DNA from: Bacteroidales bacterium
Lineage (GTDB): Bacteria > Bacteroidota > Bacteroidia > Bacteroidales > P3
Assembly: GCA_016281475.1 (NCBI GenBank)
Contig: JAEEIS010000262.1
Coordinates: 1-52,876 of the forward strand
DNA: 52,876 bases
Reading direction: 5' to 3'
The translations under genes were made by a program, and so were the position numbers. Below, in pieces: positions 7,147-16,641 of the stretch (positions are counted from its first letter, which is position 1; each line of letters opens with the position of its first letter). Below the pieces are notes generated by a model. It was not told where the DNA came from. It ran no database searches and saw only the letters and a list, made by a program, of their open reading frames with translations.

Positions 7147-7596
7147 ATGAAACTGTTGGATACTGTTTCCGATCTTTACCACCGTTTCCGCAATCTCATC
7201 CTGTATGGGATTATAGGCGGGATATGTGCGACATTGGACTTTGTCATATACACTCTCCTCTGTCATTTCGACATACTGCCCTATCTTTGGGCGAATATCA
7301 TCAGCGTGCATGTGGGCATATTCACCTCGTTTATACTCAACCGTCAGTTGAATTTTAAGGTGAAGGACAAGACTTCGCTGCGGTTTCTGTCGTTCTATCT
7401 TGTGGGCTTGACGGGACTGGGCATATCGACGCTGATGCTCTATGTGATGGTCGACCTGGCCAATTGGAACGAGATTGTCTGCAAGCTGATTACCATTGTG
7501 GTGGTTGCCCTAATACAGTTTATCCTAAATAAATATATAACCTTTAAACCGACAGAGAATGAAAGAGACTCTTTATCTGGTGATGCCTGCATATAA
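7147..7596 (+). CDS. gtrA: GtrA-like membrane protein (flippase)
   Basis: The 149-residue protein has four predicted membrane helices. Characteristic GtrA features are the first helix (LILYGIIGGICATLDFVIYT), the FILNRQLNFK loop, and the C-terminal FILNKYITFK repeat. GtrA proteins are thought to flip an undecaprenyl-phosphate-linked sugar from cytoplasm to periplasm. The following GtrB-like gene overlaps it by 38 bases, and a GT-C gene comes next, giving the order gtrA-gtrB-transferase of periplasmic glycan-modification modules. Confidence 0.88.
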   Translation: MKLLDTVSDLYHRFRNLILYGIIGGICATLDFVIYTLLCHFDILPYLWANIISVHVGIFTSFILNRQLNFKVKDKTSLRFLSFYLVGLTGLGISTLMLYVMVDLANWNEIVCKLITIVVVALIQFILNKYITFKPTENERDSLSGDACI

Positions 7597-8278
7597 TGAG
7601 GAGGCGAATATAGAGGACGTGGTCCGTCAGTGGCACCCTGTGGCGGAACGTGTCAATGCCGAGGGAGGCGAAGCCCGGGTGGTGATAGCCAACGACGGTA
7701 GCAAGGATGGCACCTTTGCCATTTTGAGCCAGTTGCAGAACAACTACCCGTACCTGTTGCCGTTGGACAAGCCCAATTCGGGACATGGCGCAACTGTGCT
7801 GTATCTCTATCGCTATGCCTTAGAGCATGGCGCAGACTATGTGTTCCAGACTGACAGCGACGGGCAGACGCTGCCTGAGGAGTTCTGGCAGATGTGGGAG
7901 CACCGCCACGAGTATGACTTCCAGATAGGCACGCGCGGTGGCCGACAGGACGGTTTCTCGCGTATCGTGGTGACGCGGACCCTGCGTATCGTGGTGTGGC
8001 TGATGTTCCATGTGTGGGTGAAGGATGCCAACACACCGTTCCGTCTGATGAATGCGAAACGGCTGCAGGCTGTGATGCAGTATATACCGCAGGACTTCTT
8101 CCTCGCCAATGTGGCGGTAAGTGCCATCGCGGTGAAGAAGAAGGAGAAGATAGGGTGGTACCCCATCACCTTCCGTCCCCGTCAGGGTGGCGTGAACTCT
8201 ATCAATCTGAAGCGAATATTCAAAATCGGACTCAAATCGCTAGGCGATTTCAGACAGATAAACAAGTCGCTGAAGTAA
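7559..8278 (+). CDS. gtrB: GtrB-like polyprenyl-phosphate glycosyltransferase (GT2)
   Basis: The 239-residue protein starts LYLVMPAYNEEANIEDVV and contains ANDGSKDGT, the QTDSDGQ catalytic region (about 97-103), and DANTPFRLMN, all typical of dolichol/undecaprenyl-phosphate hexosyltransferases. It would transfer glucose or another hexose from its nucleotide to undecaprenyl phosphate on the cytoplasmic face. It ends at RQINKSLK without the two C-terminal membrane helices that many GtrB proteins have, so it may be membrane-associated rather than integral. It overlaps gtrA, which suggests coupled translation. Confidence 0.85.
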   Translation: MKETLYLVMPAYNEEANIEDVVRQWHPVAERVNAEGGEARVVIANDGSKDGTFAILSQLQNNYPYLLPLDKPNSGHGATVLYLYRYALEHGADYVFQTDSDGQTLPEEFWQMWEHRHEYDFQIGTRGGRQDGFSRIVVTRTLRIVVWLMFHVWVKDANTPFRLMNAKRLQAVMQYIPQDFFLANVAVSAIAVKKKEKIGWYPITFRPRQGGVNSINLKRIFKIGLKSLGDFRQINKSLK

Positions 8279-8307
8279 TGGCTTGTATAGTTGCTTGAAT
8301 GTGTGAA

Positions 8308-8335
8308 TGATTGTTTAGACAATTATGCACTCAAA
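8308..8335. repeat. Inverted repeat in the spacer before the GT-C gene
   Basis: GATTGTTT and AAACAATC are exact reverse complements within the spacer between the GtrB-like and GT-C genes. There is no U-tract, so it is not a clear terminator. Similar CAATC/GATTG words occur in several other spacers of this locus. Confidence 0.4.
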
Positions 8336-8350
8336 CAATCAAAATAATCA

Positions 8351-9829
8351 ATGAAAACCACGCGATATAGCAACCGGATGAACACCAAGGGCTTGGCCAT
8401 AGTCTTAGGGCTGATAGGTTTGGCCGTGGGGGTGTTTATGCTCTGTTTCCGACCCCATGAGTCGTGGTACGACGATGCCTTCTGGGCCGACTGGGCTTAC
8501 CGTATGTCGCAGGGCAACTTCATAACCCATGTCTGGGGCGGTGGGCAGCCCTCCTACAGTCCGCTGTATGCCTTGCTTATGGCGGTGTGGTACAAGGTGG
8601 TGGAATTCTCCTATTTCACTGCGCAACTACCCAACCTGCTGTTTGCCTTTGCCGCCTATTTGGTTGTCTGCCTACGTTTCGAGCGGGGCAGGTTGCTCAG
8701 TTCGCGGTGGGCGGTGGTCTGTTTTGCCTTCGGTTACTGGGCTGCCGACGGGCTGTTTGGCATCTTCACCTGCGGAAGGGTGGAGACCCTCTGCCTGTTG
8801 CTGGGAGTGCTGACGGTGGATGCCTTCTTCCGAGCCTACGAAACTGGCAGCCGATCCAATGTGGCGTGGATGTGCCTTTGGAGCGCGTTGCAGATGTGGA
8901 CGGGATTCGAGGGAGTGCTGTTCACCTGCGTGGTGCTGCTGTTGCATGGGCTTGTCGACCTGCGCCAATCGTTGCGTCAGTGGCGGTTGTATCTTTGGTA
9001 TGCGGTGAGTTCTGTGGTGGCGTTCGTTACCGTTGTGGCCTTCATGGCGTGGCACCATTGTGCAAAAGCTTTCCTCAACACCATGTTTGGCTTCAGTTAC
9101 ACCATGCAGAGCATCATCCACTTCTTCGAGACGGGTCAGCTCTCGTTTGAAAACAATGTCCCCATCGAAGAGTCGATGACCTTCTGGGAGCGAATTGACA
9201 GCATGACCATCGAGGGCCTTTTTGCCAACAAAGAGTATCTCGTGCTGGCGGTGCTGGTGGCGGTGCTGGCCATTGTGGCTGTTTGCCGTAGAGACAAGCT
9301 GTCGCAAACTGCCAAGGCGTTGGTTCTCTCGGGACTGCTGGCACCGTGGTTCTTCATTCTGGCAGGCCGCTACGCGTGGTACTACACCTGGGTGGCCTAC
9401 GTGCCCTGTCTGGCTGCCTTCTGCCTGTTGGTAGGACGGAGCTCCGTGCAGCGGGTGCTGGGGCCGATGGTCTGTGTGGGCATGTGTGTGTGGTTCTGCC
9501 TCAGCCCATCTTACCGCGACAGGAAGCGCATAGACTTCCGTCACGAGGTGGACGCGCAAAACCTCCGCGACATCAAGGCCGCGCAAATCAGCAACCAAGA
9601 GTCCACCTATGTTCCCTACCAGTGGTATTATTACCTTGCGCCCACCAACGACAAACTGTATTTCGAAGGGTCGGGACGCTATCCCAAGGACATGACTAAG
9701 ATGGTTCTTAGCACCCCTGACGAAATCAGCTATTGGAACGGTGTTTTGGAAATGAAGCATCTCTATGACGTTGGCACCTACAAAGTCTATCAGGTGCTTG
9801 CTGATAAAGAAGGTTACATATTAAAATAA
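8351..9829 (+). CDS. GT-C type periplasmic glycosyltransferase
   Basis: The 492-residue polytopic protein has about ten hydrophobic segments. The first exposed loop holds ESWYDDAFWADWAY with adjacent aspartates at 41-42, the position of the catalytic acidic residues in GT-C enzymes. A soluble periplasmic tail starts near residue 390. Directly after gtrA and gtrB it fits the third member of that trio, which takes the flipped undecaprenyl-phosphate sugar and adds it as a side branch to the polymer. The sugar added is not predictable. The 72-base spacer before it contains an 8-bp inverted repeat. Confidence 0.75.
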   Translation: MKTTRYSNRMNTKGLAIVLGLIGLAVGVFMLCFRPHESWYDDAFWADWAYRMSQGNFITHVWGGGQPSYSPLYALLMAVWYKVVEFSYFTAQLPNLLFAFAAYLVVCLRFERGRLLSSRWAVVCFAFGYWAADGLFGIFTCGRVETLCLLLGVLTVDAFFRAYETGSRSNVAWMCLWSALQMWTGFEGVLFTCVVLLLHGLVDLRQSLRQWRLYLWYAVSSVVAFVTVVAFMAWHHCAKAFLNTMFGFSYTMQSIIHFFETGQLSFENNVPIEESMTFWERIDSMTIEGLFANKEYLVLAVLVAVLAIVAVCRRDKLSQTAKALVLSGLLAPWFFILAGRYAWYYTWVAYVPCLAAFCLLVGRSSVQRVLGPMVCVGMCVWFCLSPSYRDRKRIDFRHEVDAQNLRDIKAAQISNQESTYVPYQWYYYLAPTNDKLYFEGSGRYPKDMTKMVLSTPDEISYWNGVLEMKHLYDVGTYKVYQVLADKEGYILK

Positions 9830-9902
9830 AGTGAGAATTGGAAATTGAGAATTGTCTGATACGTCAGCTGAATTTTCAACTTTCAATATCAATTAATAAT
9901 AT

Positions 9903-11030
9903 ATGGCTAGCAAGACATACGACTACCTTATCGTCGGCTCCGGTCTATTCGGTGCCACCTTTGCCTACTTCGCACGGCAGGCGGGAAAGAACTGTCTGGT
10001 CATCGACAAGCGGCCGCATCTAGGCGGCAACGTCTATTGCGAGAATGTCGAAGGCATCAACGTCCACAAATATGGGGCGCACATCTTTCATACCTCCAAC
10101 CGTGAAGTGTGGGACCTAGTCAACAGCATCGTCCCCTTCAACCGCTACACCAACTGCCCCGTGGCCAACTATCAGGGGCGGCTCTACAACCTCCCCTTCA
10201 ACATGAACACCTTCTACCAGATGTGGGGTGTCACCACTCCCGAGGAGGCGAAGGCTATGATAGCCCGGCAGCGCGAAGAGGCACTGTCGACATTGCAGGG
10301 AGCCGAACCGCGCAATCTCGAGGAGCAGGCTTTGAGCTTGGTGGGGCGCGACATATATGAGAAACTCATCAAAGGCTACACTGAGAAACAGTGGGGTCGC
10401 CCCTGTACCGATCTGCCCGCCTTCATCATTAGGCGGCTGCCACTGCGCTTTGTGTTCGACAACAACTATTTTAATGACCTCTACCAAGGCATTCCCTGTG
10501 GCGGTTACAACCGTCTGATTGAAGGGCTGCTCCAAGGCGTGGAGACTCGCGTGGGATGCGACTTCCACGCCCATCGCGCCGAGTTGAAGGCGCTGGCCGA
10601 CAAGATAGTCTATACGGGTCAGATTGACGAATACTACGATTTCAAGCTAGGCCATCTCGATTTCCGCACAGTCTCGTTCGAGCATGAGGTGAAAGATACC
10701 TGCAATTGGCAGGGCAACGCGGTGGTCAACTACACCGAGAGGGAGGTGCCCTACACGCGCATCATCGAGCATAAACACTTCGAAATGTTCGGCCAAGCCG
10801 TTTACGACTGCCCCAAGACCGTCGTCTCGCGTGAGTACAGCACCGAATGGAAACCAGGTATGGAACCCTACTACCCCGTCAACAATGCCCGCAACGATGC
10901 CCTCTACCAGCAATACAAAGCAATGGCCGACAGCGAGGAAGATGTAATACTCGGAGGCCGTCTGGCAGAATATAAATACTATGACATGGCTCCCGTCATC
11001 GAACAGGTGATGAAATTGAATATAGGTTAG
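9903..11030 (+). CDS. glf: UDP-galactopyranose mutase
   Basis: The 375-residue flavoprotein converts UDP-galactopyranose to UDP-galactofuranose. Visible features are the FAD-binding start DYLIVGSGLFGAT, LGGNVYCENVEGINVHKYGAHIFHT, the YTEKQWGRP block, RFVFDNNYFNDLYQGIP, the VNYTEREVPYTRIIEHKHF block and the C-terminal GGRLAEYKYYDM, all standard for Glf; length is also normal. It implies galactofuranose in the glycan and a need for UDP-galactose, which a 4-epimerase could supply. Confidence 0.97.
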   Translation: MASKTYDYLIVGSGLFGATFAYFARQAGKNCLVIDKRPHLGGNVYCENVEGINVHKYGAHIFHTSNREVWDLVNSIVPFNRYTNCPVANYQGRLYNLPFNMNTFYQMWGVTTPEEAKAMIARQREEALSTLQGAEPRNLEEQALSLVGRDIYEKLIKGYTEKQWGRPCTDLPAFIIRRLPLRFVFDNNYFNDLYQGIPCGGYNRLIEGLLQGVETRVGCDFHAHRAELKALADKIVYTGQIDEYYDFKLGHLDFRTVSFEHEVKDTCNWQGNAVVNYTEREVPYTRIIEHKHFEMFGQAVYDCPKTVVSREYSTEWKPGMEPYYPVNNARNDALYQQYKAMADSEEDVILGGRLAEYKYYDMAPVIEQVMKLNIG

Positions 11031-11104
11031 AGGTTAAGGTTTAGAGGTTGGAGTGGATTCCGCGCTTGGAAATTCCCAATTTTCAATATTCAACTTTCAA
11101 TTTA

Positions 11105-12193
11105 ATGAAAACTGCGCTGATAACAGGTATAACAGGACAGGATGGCAGCTATCTTGCCGAGTTTCTCTTGGCAAAGGGTTATGACGTGCACGGCATCATC
11201 CGACGTTCGTCTGTGGACTATCGTGAGAGGATAGCCCATCTAGAAGGGCACGAGCGATTTCACCTGCATTATGGTGACATGGGCGACACGCTGAGCCTCA
11301 TACAGCTGGTCTCGAGGACCCGTCCAGATGAGATATATAACCTTGCGGCACAGAGCCATGTTCAGGTGAGTTTTGACGCACCCGAATACACCGCCAACGT
11401 CGATGCCACTGGCGTATTGCGCATTCTTGAGGCAGTGCGCCAAAACGGGTTGGAGCGCAGCTGCCGCATCTATCAGGCCAGCACCTCCGAGCTGTATGGC
11501 CGGGTGGTATCGGTGCCGCAGAATGAGGATACGCCGTTCCATCCCTACAGTCCCTACGCGGTGGCGAAATTGTACGGCTATTGGATTGTGAAAGAATACC
11601 GCGAGGCATATAACATGTTCTGCTGCAACGGTATCCTCTTTAACCATGAGAGCGAGCGGCGTGGGGAGACTTTCGTCACTCGTAAGATAACTCTGGCGGC
11701 GGCACGCATCCGTCAGGGCAAGCAGCAGCGATTGCTGCTGGGCAATCTCTCGTCGCTGCGCGACTGGGGCTATGCCAAAGACTACGTTGAATGCATGTGG
11801 ATGATATTGCAGCATGACAAGCCCGATGACTTTGTCATCGCCACTGGCGAACAGCATAGCGTGCGCGAATTCTGCCAGCTGGCCTTCCACTACGCTGGTA
11901 TCGAGCTACGCTGGGAGGGCGAAGGCATCGACGAGAAAGGCATCGATCAGGCTACGGGCCGCGTGGTGGTCGAGGTCAGTCCCGACTTCTATCGTCCCAC
12001 CGATGTGGTGAATCTGTTGGGTGATGCCTCCAAGGCGAAAAGGTTGCTGGGATGGAACCCTTCGAAGACACCTTTCGACCAGTTGGTGAGGCTGATGGTG
12101 GAGAACGACATGGCGAAGGTGGCCTCCGACGAGGCTGCGGCAAAAGTGCGCTACAATCTTGCAGAATATCTAGAAAAGGGCATTGTGAAATAG
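11105..12193 (+). CDS. gmd: GDP-mannose 4,6-dehydratase
   Basis: The 362-residue short-chain dehydrogenase starts [16 protein letters not shown], with the NAD-binding glycine motif at 8-14; an upstream in-frame start would only add unconserved residues. STSELYG (127-132) and Y151-xxx-K155 are the catalytic residues, and [15 protein letters not shown] is specific to Gmd. It makes GDP-4-keto-6-deoxy-D-mannose, the substrate of the next gene. The spacer to fcl is 17 bases. Confidence 0.96.
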   Translation: MKTALITGITGQDGSYLAEFLLAKGYDVHGIIRRSSVDYRERIAHLEGHERFHLHYGDMGDTLSLIQLVSRTRPDEIYNLAAQSHVQVSFDAPEYTANVDATGVLRILEAVRQNGLERSCRIYQASTSELYGRVVSVPQNEDTPFHPYSPYAVAKLYGYWIVKEYREAYNMFCCNGILFNHESERRGETFVTRKITLAAARIRQGKQQRLLLGNLSSLRDWGYAKDYVECMWMILQHDKPDDFVIATGEQHSVREFCQLAFHYAGIELRWEGEGIDEKGIDQATGRVVVEVSPDFYRPTDVVNLLGDASKAKRLLGWNPSKTPFDQLVRLMVENDMAKVASDEAAAKVRYNLAEYLEKGIVK

Positions 12194-12210
12194 AAAATAG
12201 CAATTGAAAA

Positions 12211-13152
12211 TTGAGAAAGGAATCTAAAATATATGTGGCAGGCCATCGGGGCATGGTAGGTTCAGCCATAGTGAGAGAACTAGGGCGACAAGGGTATGCG
12301 AATATCATTACCCGCACACATGCCGAGCTAGACCTTACGCGCCAAGAGGCGGTGGAACGTTTCTTCGAACAAGAAAAGCCTGAGTATGTCTTTCTTGCAG
12401 CAGCCAAGGTGGGCGGAATAGTCGCCAACCAAAGTGCATTGGCTGACTTTATGTATGAGAATATGGTGCTGGAGATGAACGTCATTCACGCCGCATGGCG
12501 GAATGGGTGCAAGAAATTGGAGTTTCTAGGCTCAAGTTGCATCTATCCCCGTATGGCTCCCCAGCCCATGCAGGAGAGCTGTCTGCTGACTTCTGAGTTG
12601 GAAAAGACCAACGAGGCATACGCCCTCGCCAAAATATCGGGACTCAAATACTGCGAATACCTCAACCGTCAGTATGGCACCGACTACATCAGCGTTATGC
12701 CAACAAACCTATACGGCCCCAACGACAACTACCATCCCGAACACAGCCATGTGCTACCCGCCATGATACGCCGTTTCCACGAGGCGAAGGAGCAGGGAGT
12801 CAGCGAAGTGGTATGCTGGGGCGATGGGTCGCCGCTACGCGAATTCCTATATGTCGACGACCTTGCCAACCTCTGTGTCTTCTTGATGAACAACTACAGC
12901 GGCAACGAGACAGTCAATGCAGGCACTGGCAAGGAAATAACCATCAAGGCGCTAGCCGAGTTGGTGGCGCAGATTGTGGGTTACGAAGGAACGATACGTT
13001 GGGATACCAGCCGTCCCAATGGTACCCCGCGCAAGTTGCTCGACGTGAGCAAGGCCGCACAGTTGGGCTGGAAATACAAGACCGAACTGGACGAAGGTAT
13101 CCGTTTGGCGTACAACGATTTTTTACACTCGCCCCTGCGGGCAGAAAGATAA
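12211..13152 (+). CDS. fcl: GDP-L-fucose synthase
   Basis: The 313-residue epimerase-reductase makes GDP-L-fucose from the Gmd product. GHRGMVGS (11-18) binds [14 protein letters not shown] carries the catalytic serine, and Y137-xxx-K141 (YALAK) is the catalytic pair; [10 protein letters not shown] is typical. No ATG precedes the conserved start in frame, so translation must begin at TTG 12211, giving [11 protein letters not shown], or at another non-ATG codon close by. The gmd-fcl pair shows that L-fucose, or a derivative, is a component of the polymer. Confidence 0.95.
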   Translation: MRKESKIYVAGHRGMVGSAIVRELGRQGYANIITRTHAELDLTRQEAVERFFEQEKPEYVFLAAAKVGGIVANQSALADFMYENMVLEMNVIHAAWRNGCKKLEFLGSSCIYPRMAPQPMQESCLLTSELEKTNEAYALAKISGLKYCEYLNRQYGTDYISVMPTNLYGPNDNYHPEHSHVLPAMIRRFHEAKEQGVSEVVCWGDGSPLREFLYVDDLANLCVFLMNNYSGNETVNAGTGKEITIKALAELVAQIVGYEGTIRWDTSRPNGTPRKLLDVSKAAQLGWKYKTELDEGIRLAYNDFLHSPLRAER

Positions 13153-13156
13153 TAAT

Positions 13157-14395
13157 ATGGCTACAGCAATAGAATTTAACAATGTCTCCAAGCAGTATCG
13201 GCTAGGTCTCGTATCCACCCGTACCCTCAGCCATGACCTCAATCGGTGGTGGACTGTCAACGTGCGTGGCAAAGAAGACCCCTATTTAAAAATCGGGTCG
13301 ATCAACGACCGCTCGAAAAAAGCTGACAGTGAGTATGTCTGGGCATTGAAAGACATCGATTTCAAAGTGGAGCAAGGCGATGTCGTAGGAATAATAGGGC
13401 GTAATGGGGCAGGAAAGAGCACGCTGTTGAAAATCCTCTCCAAGGTCACAGGACCCACCACAGGCACCATCAAGGCGCGCGGACGCATCGGCTCATTGTT
13501 GGAAGTGGGCACAGGCTTCCACCCCGAAATGACGGGACGCGAGAATATATTCCTCAACGGAGCTATCTTGGGCATGACCAAGATGGAGATAAGCCGCAAG
13601 CTCGACGAGATAGTCGACTTCAGTGGTTGCGAACGCTATATCGACACCCCTGTCAAGCGCTATAGCTCCGGAATGACCGTCCGATTGGGCTTTGCAGTGG
13701 CAGCATTCCTAGAACCCGAAATACTTGTTGTCGACGAAGTGCTGGCAGTTGGAGATGCCGAGTTTCAAAAGAAGGCCATCGGCAAGATGCAGGATGTCAG
13801 CAGCTCGGAAGGTCGAACGGTGCTCTTTGTCAGCCACAATATGGCAAGCATCCAGCAGCTCTGCCGTCACGGCATACTCCTCAAGAACGGCATGGTCGAA
13901 AAATCGGGCGATGTCGGCGACGTTGTCGACTACTATCTGGGTGGCATGAAGACCGTAGGCGACTTTAATCGCGTTGGCAACGGGGCTGTTCGCGTACGCG
14001 ATTTCCGTCTTTCCAGCGGAACGGTCACCCTTGGTGAAGACCTCGACATTGAGGTCGACATCGAGGCCGTCCGCGATACCGACATGGTCGACATCAGTTA
14101 CGACATCACTGACGAACTGGGCAAGCAGATAGCGCATGTCTCCAACTACGATGACGAGTACCATATCCCCCACATGACCAAGGGAGAGAAACGTACAGTC
14201 CTTTGCCGGATACACAACGTCAATTTCGCACCTGGTTGCTACAACTCTAGTATTTGGATAGGCAATCCGTACAACACCTTCGACAAGGTGCTCAGTTGTG
14301 TCCGTTTCCGTGTCACTCAGAACGAAACCTTCATCAAACGCATTACCCCCTATGACCGCGCCTCAAAGGTCGTGTTGCAATCCTCATGGGAATAG
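13157..14395 (+). CDS. wzt: Polysaccharide ABC exporter ATPase with carbohydrate-binding tail (Wzt-like)
   Basis: The protein has 412 residues. The ATPase domain holds Walker A GRNGAGKS (81-88), signature YSSGM (169-173), Walker B ending VVDEVLAVGD (about 191-200) and the switch histidine at 227. Residues from about 270 form an extra C-terminal beta-rich domain like that of Wzt proteins, which recognises the terminal structure of the glycan before export. It pairs with the permease at 6204-7073. The tail suggests that export depends on a specific cap or modification on the chain. Confidence 0.94.
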   Translation: MATAIEFNNVSKQYRLGLVSTRTLSHDLNRWWTVNVRGKEDPYLKIGSINDRSKKADSEYVWALKDIDFKVEQGDVVGIIGRNGAGKSTLLKILSKVTGPTTGTIKARGRIGSLLEVGTGFHPEMTGRENIFLNGAILGMTKMEISRKLDEIVDFSGCERYIDTPVKRYSSGMTVRLGFAVAAFLEPEILVVDEVLAVGDAEFQKKAIGKMQDVSSSEGRTVLFVSHNMASIQQLCRHGILLKNGMVEKSGDVGDVVDYYLGGMKTVGDFNRVGNGAVRVRDFRLSSGTVTLGEDLDIEVDIEAVRDTDMVDISYDITDELGKQIAHVSNYDDEYHIPHMTKGEKRTVLCRIHNVNFAPGCYNSSIWIGNPYNTFDKVLSCVRFRVTQNETFIKRITPYDRASKVVLQSSWE

Positions 14396-14432
14396 CGTGA
14401 AATGACTTTTGTGAATAGTGAATAGACTAAAT

Positions 14433-15458
14433 ATGCCGGTACTCAGTGTCTTGGTGATTTCGCACAATCAGTGCCACCTGCTGCCGCGATGTTTGGACAG
14501 CATACTTGCGCAGCGGCTCGACGTGCCCTACGAGATAGTAATCTCAGACGACCGTTCCACCGATGGCACATGGGAACTCATCATGCACTATCAGCATCTT
14601 TATCCCACCATTGTGAGAGGGGTGAAGTGTAATTCGGACGAATGCAACCCATCGGGGCGTAGCGAGCGTTGCGGGTGGAACAAGGCCAACGCTTACCGCA
14701 ATGCAAAAGGGGATTTTTTTGTCAATATCGATGCCGACGACTATTTGAAGTCCGACGACATATATCAGCTTCAGCTCGACACGTTGTTGGCCAACCCCGA
14801 CTGCGCTTTATGCCAACAGCGCGTCTGGCAGGTGTCCGACGGCGCACCTTTGGAATCCGGCTTTGCATGGCCCCAACACAGGATGCTCAAAACTGGTGCC
14901 AAGTTCGATGCCGCCACTGTCATCCAGTACGGACTTTTGGGACTCAACCAGTCATACATGATACGCCGCAACCCAGTGGGTGAGAACCCTGCAGAGATGT
15001 TTGGCAGGCTATATGACGACACAATCATAACATACTATCACCTACAGTTTGGCAAGGCCGTCTTCGTCGACAGGGCCGACTACGTGTGGGTGCAGTATGG
15101 CGGCAGTATCAGCAACTCGGTCAAGGGATGGGACAAAGAAGTTTCTTACGGATTGCTGCCATACCAGCATGCCCTGCTTGTGCCACGATTTAAAAGCCTG
15201 TTCGTGTCGCAGCCCAATCTCTGTCTCGTCCACATACTCAAGCGGTCTCTTTTCCACAAAATAACGCTTCAGCCTGGCACAAGGCAATACCTCTCGCAGT
15301 TCGACGGGTTCATATTTCGTTATTATGCAGGCGGGCAGCGGAGTCTCGTAGGCAGGCTGCGCATGATAACGGCACTTTTCACTTATAAACAAAACAGCAA
15401 AAGCCCCAAGGCAACCCATGCGCGCCTCGAAAGGTTATACAGATTGTTGATAAGATAA
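14433..15458 (+). CDS. Family-2 glycosyltransferase
   Basis: The protein has 341 residues from ATG 14433; an in-frame GTG five codons earlier is less likely. It begins MPVLSVLVISHNQCHLL and shows SDDRSTDGTWEL and NIDADDYL with DADD at 100-103, the metal- and sugar-nucleotide-binding motif of the GT-A fold. Donor and acceptor cannot be told. After it comes a 145-base spacer with two hairpins, which separates it from the aldolase module. Confidence 0.86.
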   Translation: MPVLSVLVISHNQCHLLPRCLDSILAQRLDVPYEIVISDDRSTDGTWELIMHYQHLYPTIVRGVKCNSDECNPSGRSERCGWNKANAYRNAKGDFFVNIDADDYLKSDDIYQLQLDTLLANPDCALCQQRVWQVSDGAPLESGFAWPQHRMLKTGAKFDAATVIQYGLLGLNQSYMIRRNPVGENPAEMFGRLYDDTIITYYHLQFGKAVFVDRADYVWVQYGGSISNSVKGWDKEVSYGLLPYQHALLVPRFKSLFVSQPNLCLVHILKRSLFHKITLQPGTRQYLSQFDGFIFRYYAGGQRSLVGRLRMITALFTYKQNSKSPKATHARLERLYRLLIR

Positions 15459-15480
15459 GAATTGTGGGAACTTCTATAAA

Positions 15481-15497
15481 TTGCCTCGAAGAGGCAA
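15481..15497. repeat. Hairpin in the spacer before the aldolase gene
   Basis: TTGCCTC and GAGGCAA pair perfectly around GAA. No U-tract follows. With the hairpin at 15557-15573 it forms a two-stem unit that resembles the small palindromic elements often found between Bacteroidales genes. Confidence 0.55.
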
Positions 15498-15556
15498 ACT
15501 CCCAATAACCCCACACAAACGTAGTACAGTGTGAGGCAAAGAAATAGAAGAATCTA

Positions 15557-15573
15557 GCGTCCTGAAGGGACGC
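15557..15573. repeat. Second hairpin in the same spacer
   Basis: GCGTCC and GGACGC pair perfectly around TGAAG. It lies 31 bases before the aldolase start and 60 bases after the first hairpin. It may be a REP-like element or an mRNA-processing or stability structure. Confidence 0.5.
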
Positions 15574-15603
15574 GCTCTCAAACGAATTAATAGAACCCAT
15601 CTC

Positions 15604-16629
15604 ATGAATATCCTTGACTGCACCATACGCGACGGAGGCTATGTTACTCACAACCATTGGAATCCTGAGACCTTGAGGAAGATTGTCGCTGAGCTTTCTG
15701 TGGCTGGAATCAAATATATTGAGATAGGCAACACCCTCGGGCTGGGTTCTTACCGCATAGGTGAGCACCCCCTCACCGACAGCGATTTCATGCGAATCTG
15801 CATGCCTTGCAGAGGCGAGTCTCTTATAGGGATGTTTTATATTCCGGGTTGCGGTGGCACGTTCGATGACTTGAAATGGTTTAAAGACAACGGCGGGCAC
15901 TTCGTCCGCATAGGTGCCAACTCCACTGAGATTGAGAAGACTTTCGACAGCATCAGTTATGCCAAATCGCTAGGATTCTCAGTTAGTTGCAATTTGATGA
16001 AGACATACGCCATTAGTCGGTATCATCTCGTCAAAACAGTCGAAGGTGCTGTCAATGCTGGAGCCGATTGTATCTATTTGGTCGACTCGGCGGGTGGGAT
16101 GCTGCCCGACCAGGTGGCAGGATACGTGGAGGCGATAAAGGAGTTCTACGACATCAAAGTCGGCTTTCATGGGCACAACAACCTCCTGTTAGCCAATGCC
16201 AACAGTCTGGCCGCGCTGCAGGCGGGAGCCGATATGGTCGATGCCACCCTGCGTGGCCTTGGCCGAGGGGCAGGCAACGCCCAGCTGGAGTCGATGATAG
16301 CCATCTGCCAGAAGGCGCGCATCATGCCCCAAGGTTGCAATGCTCTCCAACTGGCCGAATTGGCAGAGCATGTGGTAGGCAACCTGCTGCTCAAGGGCAG
16401 CACGAAACGAGAAATAAACGTCGGGATGGTCAACTTTCATGACTCATACACAGGAGTGTTAGAAAAGGTATCGTCAGAATACGGTGTCGATCCCGATATA
16501 TTGATGGGCGAAGTTTGCAAAATAAATATTGTTAACCCCTCGGAAGAACTCTTCGAGCTTACCGCCAGACAGCTGAAAGAGGGGAAAAAGTTTGAATTTG
16601 TTCCCGCTTATTCGCATAAGGTAATCTAA
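15604..16629 (+). CDS. DRE-TIM metallolyase (HMG-CoA lyase / 4-hydroxy-2-oxovalerate aldolase-like)
   Basis: The 341-residue TIM-barrel protein opens with DCTIRDGGY (5-13), the metal-binding and catalytic motif of the HMGL-like superfamily. It has the metal-binding HGHNN with H189 and H191, the VDSAGG strand end, and GLGRGAGNAQLE. Family members make or break carbon-carbon bonds with pyruvate, acetyl-CoA or 2-oxo acids. Nothing shows the substrate. Copies inside polysaccharide loci probably make an unusual acid or sugar precursor. It heads a tight run of genes with a glycosyltransferase, a Rossmann protein and an ATP-grasp ligase, which suggests a shared product. Confidence 0.85.
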   Translation: MNILDCTIRDGGYVTHNHWNPETLRKIVAELSVAGIKYIEIGNTLGLGSYRIGEHPLTDSDFMRICMPCRGESLIGMFYIPGCGGTFDDLKWFKDNGGHFVRIGANSTEIEKTFDSISYAKSLGFSVSCNLMKTYAISRYHLVKTVEGAVNAGADCIYLVDSAGGMLPDQVAGYVEAIKEFYDIKVGFHGHNNLLLANANSLAALQAGADMVDATLRGLGRGAGNAQLESMIAICQKARIMPQGCNALQLAELAEHVVGNLLLKGSTKREINVGMVNFHDSYTGVLEKVSSEYGVDPDILMGEVCKINIVNPSEELFELTARQLKEGKKFEFVPAYSHKVI

Positions 16630-16641
16630 AATATCTCACCA

